DNA of 37,765 nucleotides from an uncultured Oscillospiraceae bacterium (GTDB taxonomy: Bacteria; Bacillota; Clostridia; Oscillospirales; Ruminococcaceae), in contig UQDG01000023.1 in NCBI GenBank assembly GCA_900539695.1, positions 1-37,765 of the forward strand, in the 5' to 3' direction. Positions 16,843 through 26,700 of this stretch are shown piece by piece. Under the pieces are notes generated by a model. That model saw nothing but the letters and a program-made list of their open reading frames with translations, was not told where the DNA came from and searched no databases. Within the stretch, counting starts at the first letter, position 1. Each line of letters opens with the position of its first letter. A program made the position numbers and the translations under genes.

Positions 16843-17634
16843 ATGGAACTGTTGAAGCTGAAAATTCTGGACACCGATGGTCAAACCCTGATGACTGCCC
16901 CCGGCGCAGCGCAGGTAAGTCTTGTATACATGAATGCCTACAAGCCCGGCGACCGCGTGGCGCTGGAGATCGGCACACCGGGGCAGTATGTGGTCATCCA
17001 GTTTGAGGACACGATGGCCCCCGTGCTGGTGTATGTGGTCAAGCGGGAGATCAACTTCCACATCCCGTTCAACGAACAGGCCATCACCTACAGCCCCAAG
17101 AGTTTTGCCGGGACCTGCCACATCATCCGCGCCCGCTTTGCCACCAAAGAGGAGATCGCCGCGCGCCGCAACCTGGCCTTTAACCCTTACGATGAACATG
17201 GCGACACCGGTTTTTATCCGCATGCTTCGGCCAATGTGGAGACCCGCGGCGAGGCTGTGTTTGCTGCCCGCAACGCCATTGACGGTGTATACGAGAACGA
17301 TGCCCACGGCACCTGGCCCTACCAGAGCTGGGGCATCAACCGCGACCCCAACGCCGCCCTGACGCTGGATTTTGGCCGCACTGTGCTACTGGATGAACTG
17401 CGGCTGACCCTGCGGGCGGATTTCCCCCACGACAGCTGGTGGACCCAGGCCACCGTGGAGTTTGACGACGGCAGCCGCGAGGTACTGGACCTGCAAAAGA
17501 CCGCCGCCTCGCAGACCTTTGCCATTGAGCCCCGCACCGTAAAGAGCCTGAAACTGTTTGAGCTGAAAAAGGCCGATGACCCCAGCCCCTTCCCGGCCCT
17601 GACCCAGATCGAAGCCTGGGGCACCGAAGCGTAA
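16843..17634 (+). CDS. Discoidin (F5/8 type C)-like protein, cytoplasmic
   Basis: This 263-residue protein follows the P-loop gene with no gap and has AAAAGGAG upstream. Residues about 110-262 resemble a discoidin/F5-8-type-C or galactose-binding-like beta-sandwich: NLAFNPYD, SANVETRG, AARNAIDGVYEN, QSWGINRDPNAALTLDFGR, and a C-terminal LTQIEAWG strand typical of this fold. Residues 1-105 form a separate, unrecognised beta-rich domain. There is no signal peptide or catalytic motif that I can see. Such proteins without a secretion signal recur beside sugar loci, but their role is not established. It is the last gene of the rightward operon, followed by a strong terminator. Confidence 0.75.
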   Translation: MELLKLKILDTDGQTLMTAPGAAQVSLVYMNAYKPGDRVALEIGTPGQYVVIQFEDTMAPVLVYVVKREINFHIPFNEQAITYSPKSFAGTCHIIRARFATKEEIAARRNLAFNPYDEHGDTGFYPHASANVETRGEAVFAARNAIDGVYENDAHGTWPYQSWGINRDPNAALTLDFGRTVLLDELRLTLRADFPHDSWWTQATVEFDDGSREVLDLQKTAASQTFAIEPRTVKSLKLFELKKADDPSPFPALTQIEAWGTEA

Positions 17635-17648
17635 TCCGCATACAAATA

Positions 17649-17691
17649 AAAGCGTCCTGCATGTCTGTTACGATATGCGGGACGCTTTTTT
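17649..17691. terminator. Bidirectional intrinsic terminator between converging operons
   Basis: AAGCGTCCTGCAT pairs with ATGCGGGACGCTT (one G-U pair), followed by a T run on the plus strand and TTTTATTTG on the minus strand. It ends the rightward regulator operon and can also stop transcription from the giant gene. Confidence 0.85.
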
Positions 17692-17706
17692 GCCTTGCCG
17701 GGGATA

Positions 17707-17743
17707 CAGCAAGCCCCCGCTCGTTGCCGGGCGGGGGCTGCTG
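17707..17743 (-). terminator. GC-rich hairpin after the giant gene
   Basis: CAGC and AGCCCCCGC pair with GCGGGGGCT and GCTG around a short loop, 32 bases downstream of the giant gene's stop codon. No T run follows directly on the minus strand, so it probably works with the terminator at 17649-17691. Confidence 0.5.
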
Positions 17744-17774
17744 CAAACAGGATCCTGTTCAGATCCGTTGGGGA

Positions 17775-20700
17775 TTACTTGTGCTTTTGCTCGCGCTTGC
17801 GCAGGATCAGCACGATCAGGCCATTTAGGCTGAGCAGGGCCACAGCGGCAAGCGGCACGATGGGGAAGCTGTCCGACGTCTGCGGGACGCGGGTAGTGCT
17901 GGCCGGTGCGGGCGTTGCCTGGCTGGGTTTGGCGGTGCCGGCTGCGCCGTTGGAAGTGGAATTGCTGTTGTTGCTATTGCTGCTATTGGGTTTGCTGGTG
18001 GGCGCGGGGGTTGCAGTGGGCTTTTCCGTCGGGGCCGGGGTGGGTTTCTCGGTCGGGGCGGGCTGTTCCTTGGCCTTCCAGCTTACGGCGAAGGGCGACA
18101 GACTATGGACGGTCACGACCAGCTTGCCATCCTTAAGGGCGGGCTTCAGCAGTTCGGTATTGCCGTCGTTCTTCAGGTGGGCGATAAGGAAGTCGTAGTT
18201 GTCTGCCTCCTCGGCCTTGATGTCGTTGGGCAGGTCGAAAGCGACCTCCAGGCCTTCCTGCGGGAAGTTCTCCTTGGTAACTTCCTCGCCGATGGTGCCG
18301 TCCTCGTTCTTGATCCTCAGCGTAACTTCGTAGAATTCGGTCTTACCATCCTCGGCGGGCTGTTCCTTGGCGATCTCCTCTTTCAGGGCGGACTTGACCT
18401 TCTCGGAAGTGGTGAAGCCCTTATCCTGCAGTTCCTGAGAGATATTGTCGGCGGTCAGTTCCTCCTTGATGACCTCGGTCTTGACAGGTGCAGCCGTGGG
18501 GGCGGGGGTTGCGGTGGGCTTGACTGTCGGGGCCGGGGTGGCCGTGGGAGCTGTCGTAGGCGCAGGCGTCTCCGTAGGTTTAGCGGTGGGGGCAGGTGTC
18601 TCGGTCGGCTTCACGGTCGGGGCCGGGGTCTCCGTCGGTTTCACAGTCGGCTCGGGCGTTGCTGTGGGCTCGGTCGTGGGAGCCGGGGTTGCGGTAGGTT
18701 TAGCAGTAGGCTCCGGGGTGGCGGTAGGCGCCGTGGTGGGGGCCGGGGTCGCGGTAGGTTTAGCAGTAGGCTCCGGGGTCGCGGTAGGCTTGGTGGTCGG
18801 GGCCGGGGTGGGATCAGGTTTCGTAGTCGGATTCGGGGTCACGGTGGGTTCCGGCTTGGTCTTTTCGGTGCCAGCCACCATGATGAAGCTGACCTGCACG
18901 GCCGAGGTGGTGTTGGCGTTGGCGGCGATCTCCACCGTCAGGGTGCCGTTTTCATCGGCGCTCAGGCCGGTGAAGGCCAGGGTATCGCCCTTACCGGTGC
19001 AGCTGGTGTTGTAGTTGTAGCCGGTCTGCACGGTCTCACCGTTGATCTTGATGTCGGCCAGGCGAACTTTGCCGTTTTCCACCCAGCCGGTGGGGTTGAA
19101 CATGCCAACGTAGACAGTGTAGCCGCTGCCGGTCAGATTGTCAAAGCGGTAGGTGATGCTGTCCTTATTGGCAGCGTAACGCATGCTTTCGTAAATGTCG
19201 GCGTTGGTGTTGCGCAGGGTACCGGCGGTGCCGGTGTAGCCGAAGCCGTTCTCGGCATTATAGGCGCCATCGTTGACAGCCGAATTCTTAAGGGTTTCGG
19301 CGCTGGCGTTTACAATGGCAGTATAGTCGCTACTGACAGGGGTCTTGGTGGGGTTGGCAAAGTAGAGCAGGTTCTTCGGAACCACGGTAGCGGTGGTGCT
19401 GATGGAAATGTTGTTGCACTCCGTCAGCGTACCAGTGATGGAAACCGTGCCAAAGTTCTTCAGGCTATCGGTATCCCACTCGACCTTGCTGGTCACGTCC
19501 TTGCCCTGGGTGGTCACATTGACGGTTTTGGGCAGGTTGCTGCCGTCGGACCAGACGACCTTGGGCAGTTCGGTATTAACAGTGGTAGGCAGCAGCTGAT
19601 CCAGACGGTCCAGCGTCCAGTTCTTCTCGCCCAGGACGGAGAGGGTGCTGTCGGTGTTCATCTGGATCGGCAGCCAGATGGTGCGGCTGTCGGTCAGATT
19701 GCTGCCGTTCCAGCGGTCAGCCATGTAGATGAACTTGCCGTTCTCGGCATCTACAGGCAGCACGTAGGTGACCTGGGTGTTGAACATCTTGCCGGTATCG
19801 TTCTTGGCGGGGTTGCCGATCTTTTCCCAGCCGGAAAGCACATTTTTACTGCGATAATAGATGTGGGCGGTGCTGTTCCAGCCATCGGTACCGCTGGTGA
19901 TCAGGTAATAATAGCCACCGTACTTGAACATGGCCGGGGCTTCGCGGCTGTTGTCGGTGACAATGCGAGCGGCGAACTGGGTGTCATCGGCCTGGTCAGC
20001 CTCAGCAGCAAGGCCGGTGTAGTCCTTGTTCAGCAGCGAGACATAGAGCTTGGCGTTCATCTCACTGGAGTAGATAACATAAGCGTCATCGGCACCATCG
20101 TTGTTCTTGTCCACGCCGGTATCCACAAAGACAGTCATGTCGCGGGCTTCACCCAGGCGGTTGGCGTTCAGCGTGGCGTCATAGTTCATGCGGGTGACGT
20201 TCTGCACCGTGAAGGGGCCGAACGGGCTGTCGCTGGTGGCGATTCCGACCATGGCGCGGCTGTAGCGGCTGGCGGGGCAGTTGCCAACGCAGCCGCCGGC
20301 CACCCAACCGCTCAGGTCTTTGCTGTTGTACAGCGGGCCATCGGCGTGCCATAAGAGCACGAACTGTTTGGTGCTCTCGTTGTAGATCATCTTGGGGCGC
20401 TCGGTAATGCAGTAACTGCCGTACAGGGTTTCGAAAGCCAGCTGCAGTCGGGTGGTGGTCACGTTACGCACGGATCCATCGGTGCTGTCCGGGTAGAGCA
20501 GGCTGGTGGCTGTGATGGGTTCCTCACCGTAGGTCTTAGCGGTCCAGCTGATGTCGTTCAGATCCGTGGGTGCCTTTTCGTACTCGGTCACGTAGGCGCG
20601 CAGGAAGTTCTTGACGTTGCGGAACTCGCTCTCGGTCACACCCTCGGGTGCGGTGGACAGCTTACCCCAGGCTTTCAAGGTTTCCAGGTTCGTCTTGCTG

Positions 20701-23700
20701 CACTGCATGACGTTGTATTTCTGGGTGGTGCCGGTCCCGTTGGCACCCACGCTGGAGGTGATGGCCTTTTCGGTGCCTTCCTCAATGGGCAGGATGGTGC
20801 TCTGGGTGTAGAGGATGGTGCCGTGGTCGGTCCAGTTATACAGGTCGGTGGAGCTGTAGCAGCGCACACCGTCCACAGGGCGGGTGTTGTTGGTCTTATC
20901 CTCGCCGAACCAGAGGTAAACGGTCTTACCCTCGGTGATGGAGCCATCGCCATCCAGATCGTAGTTGACGCAGCCGTCGCCGGTGCCCTCTTTCAGAGTC
21001 ATGGCAGAGCCGCCGTGGGCCTGCATGGGCAGACCTGTGTCGGCCTTGATGACAGTGGCAGCGGTACCGGGGATGTCGGTATAGGTTTCTGGCAGGGTGC
21101 GCAGGGCTTTGTACTGGGCATCCAGCGCCTTGACGCAGCTGTTCAGTTCATCGGTCGCCGCCGTTTCATCAGCGGCCAGGGTGTCGGCTTTGGTGAGGGC
21201 CTCGTTCATTTCGGGCAAGGTGTCGGCCGTGCCTGCCTTGTTTCCGGTGTACTGCCAGTTTTCCAGTTTTTCGGTTGCGTAGGTGATGCCGTTTGCCTCG
21301 TCGGCTGCCAGGGCTGCGCGGATCTCCTCGATCTTGGCGGCCAGCGCTGCGCGGGCTGCATCGGAGGGGTTCTTGGCATCATAGCGGGCAGCGGTCTCCT
21401 TGACGGCAGCGCTCTCGCTCAGGGCATTGCGCTTGACCACGATGTTATCGTACTGGCCGGTCAGCAGGTAATTGGTGCCGACGTTGCGGGCCACTGTAGC
21501 GGCAATGTCTTTGGATTCGCTGAGTTTGAAGCCGATGTCGGCGATTTCGCCAGCCTTTTTACCATTGAGGTAAACGGTCAGCGAACCATTGCCGCCGTTG
21601 GGCTCATTGTAGACGAAGGCTACAGAGTTCCACGTACCAACGGCCACATTGCCAAGGCTGATCTCGTTCTTGCTGATGCCGGCGTTAGAGCCATCAACGC
21701 CGTAGCCCACCTTGCCGTCATAGGTCAGCAGGTGCAGGCGGTTGCTTCCGGTGCTGATAGTGAAAGCGGAGCGCATAGCGGTCTTGCTCGCATCACTGCC
21801 GGGTTTTTCGATCATCACATCGGCCAGCAGGGTGAACTGGGTACGGCCGAACAGATTCTGACCATCGGTGATGGCGGCGTGGTATTCATTCTTATTGTTC
21901 CACTGGGTGGATACCTTCAGAATGGTGCCCCAGGTCTCATCGGTCAGGGTTGCGGCGTTGGCCGCCAGGGTCAGGCCGCCGTTATCCTCCAGCACCTGGT
22001 CAAAGAACTTGGAGCCGCTCTGCGCGGTCTTGCCGTTGACAGCCAGCCAGCTGATAACAGGGGCTTGGGTGCCGGTGGCGGTAACGGTGTAGTAGACGAC
22101 CTGCTCTTTATCCAGGGTGAAGTCTGCCTTATTGATGATATCGCCGCTGCTGCCGGAGAGGTTCAAGTCAGCGGTATCGCTCAAGGCGGTTCCCTCCGTA
22201 TCGGTGACAACAGCGGTCATCGGGCGGGTCATACTCCACCACTCACGGTGGGCACTGGTCAGGGTGTAGGTACCGGCGGGCAGGGTCAGGGCATAGGTCA
22301 GGGTCTCGCCCGCCTTGTTGTCGTGGCCGTAGATGCCGGTAGCGGTCTTATCGGCAGTGCTGCTGTAGCCCTTGGTACCTGCATCGGTATCCACCAAGCC
22401 CCAGGTAGTGGCATCGGTCTTAAACTGGTCGAACGCATCGTTCATCAGCAGGCCGCCCAGTGCCTTTTTGTAGAGTTTGTAGGTCTCGGTGGTGCCGCCA
22501 GCCACATCGGTGATCTTGCCGGAAACAGAATCAATGAAGTAAAGAGTATCGCCGGGGATGACTTCGTTGATGTTGACGCTGACAGTGAGCTGCTCCCCCA
22601 GAGAGTTGACAGCGTCCTTTACATTGCCGTTGATGGAGCCGGAGCTGTAGGCGTTGGCTGCCAGGGCATCCTCGTCCACATTCCATTCGACATCCCTGGT
22701 ATCGGTGGTACCGTCAGCCAGCTTGACCTCGACTTCATCAGGCAGGCCGGACACACCGCTGCCGGTCACGTAGTAGTCCATGGTAGGCAGTTCGGTCAGC
22801 ACTTCGGTCACAGAACCGCTGACGGATTCCAGGCGGGCACCGATGGTGTTCAGTGCGTCGACCTTGAGGGTGCCGGATTTGAGCACGACCTTGATGGTGT
22901 GGTTCCCGGCCGCCAGGTCAGACAGGATGTAGGTTTCGCCGCGGGTGGGGGCTGCCTTGGTGGCTGCGTTTTCAGCTTTCAGCTGGCCGTCCACGTAGAC
23001 ATCGATGACAGCAGAGCCATCGTTACCGCCCATGATGGCAAAACCATTGCCGTTGGCGGTAAAGGTAAAGCTTGCATCGGCGGTGCTGGAAGAAGAAATG
23101 GTGCGGTACCAGTTATCGGCACTGCCGCCGCCGGGATTGTTTATGGTCCAGTTGCCCTCGTACTTGACACCGTCGTCCTGGCCGTCGATCATGGCGGTGG
23201 CATAGGGGATGCCGCCCTTGACGGTCTTGACTTCCAGGTTGTCGGCGTAGACCTGCTTCCAGTTGGAGCTGATTTTGACACGGCCGGAGAGCATCGGGTT
23301 GGCATCATTGTACTTGGCAACACGAACATCATTGATGTAAGCATAGACGGTGCTGCCCAGACCAGTCAGCTTCAGGTTGTACTTGCCCTCGGCGTTCTTA
23401 GCCACAGTGCCGTTGGCCACCTGGGTGCCGATGCGGAACAACTTCCAGCTGCCGGCGCCGTTGATCTCCAGCGTGTAGCCGCTGTTGTTCCAGTTCATGC
23501 CGGTCTGGGCACGGATAGTCAGGCGTTCGTAACGGCCTGCCTCGGCGTTGGGCAGGGTGACATCGATGGAAGCGCTGTAATCCATCCAGCGCCAGTCACC
23601 CACGATGGTGGCAGGGTCGCCGCTGTTCCACTGGTTGACGCCGGACTCATTTTCCTGCTTGAGCCGGCCGCCCTCGACGATCCAGGCGCCATGGGTATCC

Positions 23701-26700
23701 AGCATGTAGCGGGGCTCGTTGCCGCGGGAAACGATGTAATCCTGCAGGGTTTCCTCGCCAGTGGTAACGTTATATCCGGCCACCTGGCCTTCCTCGACAT
23801 ACTCGAAGTTATCGGCATAGAGGTACTCGTCGGTTGTATCGGCGTTTTTGCCGGTGGAATCGGTATCCAGCACACTGCGGGTCCCGGTCTGGATGTAATC
23901 GCCGTCATCCTTCTCGGTGGGGAAGCGGGCGGGCGTGGTATCCAGCGTGGTAGCGGTCACAACGCTGTAGGCAGGCACGGTGATGGTGGCGATGCCGTTT
24001 TCGATGGCGGCATCCTCGCCTTTTTGCAGGTAGCTGTCGGTCACGGTGGTCCAGACGTGCAGGGCCATCACGGAGATGTCCATATCGTCTGCGACCTTAA
24101 TAGCGAAGGTCTTTTCGTTCTGGGTGTTGTTGATGAACACCGTGGAGAAGTCCTTTTTATCCGGGGCAGCCAGGGTCATGTAGCTGGCGCTGCCATCGAT
24201 ACCGGCGGTAGCGTGTTCGTTATCGCTGGCGCCAAAGGACGCAAAGGTAGCATTGGGCAGCACGCGCCAGATGCCGTTGGTGTTGGTATCGTTCTCCCAG
24301 CCGGTCTTGGCAAACTGGGTGATGTGAGCCAGCATGTAGAGGGCGGGGTCATAGTGGATGTAGCCGCTCCAGGGGTCGCGGGCAGAGAGCAGTTCCTTGT
24401 GGCCGTACTGGATGCCCTCGTAGAAAGAACCGATGGCAGGCTGGAACATGTACATGGTGCGGCGGGAACCCACAAAGGCGTTGGGGATGCTGTCCAGCAG
24501 GGCCAGGGGACTCTGGTAGCCACCGATGGTGTTTGCGCCGTACTCGGTGGTCTTATTCTCCTGCAGTTCGGAGTAACCGAAGGTGGCGCAGCCCTCGCTG
24601 TACCAGACTTCCTTGTCGTTCACATCGGCCATCTTGATGTAGTCATCGGTGGCGTTGGTGCGGTAGTGGAAGCCGATGGCATCCACTGCATCATACACAG
24701 CAGAATCGCGAAGCATCAAGGGAACAATGTTCAAGGTCTTGTTCTCGTCCGAGGCAACGATCTTGATGTTGTGATAAGCGGCAATGGCTTCCTCAGTGAA
24801 GTAAACGGGGAAATCGCCCTCGTTCTTCAGCGCGTTGGCAAAGTACTTGATGATCTCGCCATCGGGATTTTGGGTCTCGTTCTTATCGGGGTCGATATAG
24901 TCGATGACATAGCCGTACTTTTCGTAGGCATCAAAGATGGTCTCTTTGTACCACTTATAAATAGCGGCGTACTTTTCATCGCCGTCGGCTTTGGCCTTGA
25001 CCCAGTTGGGATACTCCCACCGCAGGATGGAGACCTTGACGTTGGGGTTGATCTTTTTGGCATCGGCCGCCATGACGAAGCCGGGGGAACGGGAAGCGTC
25101 GGCTTCCTCGTTCTCGTAACGCATGGTGCAGGCCTCGGCGCCGGTGGAGTTGTTGCCGTCGTTGCCCATCTCCATCTTGATGTTGGAGAACAGCGGGTAA
25201 CCGTCCGCGCTGCCAAAGAGATACTGCATCATGGCCCAGTAGGCCTGCGGGTTTTCGGCTTTGTAGTCCAGCAGCAGGTTGCTGGTGGCGTTGCCGTTGA
25301 GCATACCCAGGCCCTTGTAGGTCCAGCCGTTGACGTTCTTGGCGGCAGCCTCGACTTCAGAGCCGTTTAGGGTAACGATACCATCCACATCAACGATACC
25401 GTCAAAGGCCTCCTTGCGGGAGGCGGTCTCGATCTTGGCTGCGTCGGCGTCAGCCTTGCCGGTCACGACGATGTTATCGTACAGGCCGGTGCGCATAAAG
25501 CCGGTGCCAAAGGTAGCGCCAAACGCACCGATGATGCCGGTCTTTTCGCTGAGCTTGAAGCCCACGCCGGTAGCGGGCAGGACCTCCTCGCCGTTCAGGT
25601 AGACGGCAACGGTGCCCTCGGTGTCGTTCTCGTTATACACAAGGGCGAGGGCGTTCCACTCCCCTGCTTCCAGGCTTTGGGAGAGTTCGTATTCTTGGTT
25701 GTTGTTGACTTTCAGCACAGCGGTGCCATCGGTCTTGCGGGGGATGATGCGGAAATGGGCATCCGCTGCCGGGCCAACCAGAATGGCCGAAGTATTGTCG
25801 TGGGCATCGTTGAACTTGATGTCTGCATACAGGGTGAAGCTGCTGCGCTTAAAGAAGCTGTCGGCCTCCTTAACGGCTGCGCCGCCGTCCATGGCGGAGT
25901 TGCCGCCGTTGATCCAGCCTGAGGTAACACTGACCTGCTTGCCGCCGGTGATGGTATCCGTCAGGGAGGCGCCGTTGCGGACGGTGACAAGTTCGTCATC
26001 CTCCAGCGCTTTGCCGAAGTTTTCGTTCTCATCAGGGGTGTCCGGGGTCTCCACGTCACCGGTGCGCTCCACGGCCAGCCAGCTGACAGCGGGGGCATGC
26101 TGACCCGTGGCGGTGGCAGTCCAGGTCACGACCTGTTCGGTGGTGATAGTGAACTCGCCGGTCTTGGTGGTGACCTTGCCATTGTCCTGCTTGGGCACAG
26201 AAGCATAGACGCTCGCGCCGTCGCTTGTGGTCAGGCTCAGGTCCATGGCGCGGTTCTGGCCTTTCCACCACTCGCGGTGGGCGGTGGTAATGCTGTACTT
26301 ACCGGCAGGCAGGGTGAACTTGTAGGAGATGGTCTCGCCTTTTTCATTCTTTTGGCCGTATACGCCGGTGTAGGTCTTGTCGCTGGTAATGCCGTTATAG
26401 CCCTTGGTCTGGGCGTCGTTATCCACCAGGCCCCAGGTCGCATCGCCCTGGTAGAACTGGTCGGACTTGCCATTCAGCAGCCGATCGCCCAGCAGAGCCT
26501 TGGCGGCGGCGTAGGCTTCGGTAGACTTCACGCTGTCCATGGCACCGTTGTTGCCGCTGGCAGCGACGCTGTCAATAAAGTAGACAGTATCCGCCGGGAT
26601 GACCTCGACGGTGTAGGTGACATCACCCTTTTGGACCTTCACGGTCTCAAAGGCGGTCTTGAAGGTATCGGCGGTAACGCCGTCCACATCTGCCAGCACG

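Noticed and set aside
18480..18850. Regular DNA repeats resembling a CRISPR array
   Set aside because: The repeats are in frame, degenerate, contiguous and encode Pro/Thr units; there are no unique spacers and no cas genes.
20823..25370. Very long open frame on the plus strand (about 1,500 codons)
   Set aside because: It lies exactly antisense to the GH59/GH43 gene, has low-complexity Val/Gly/Ala/His-rich translation and no domain. It is a by-product of GC-rich codon use on the minus strand.
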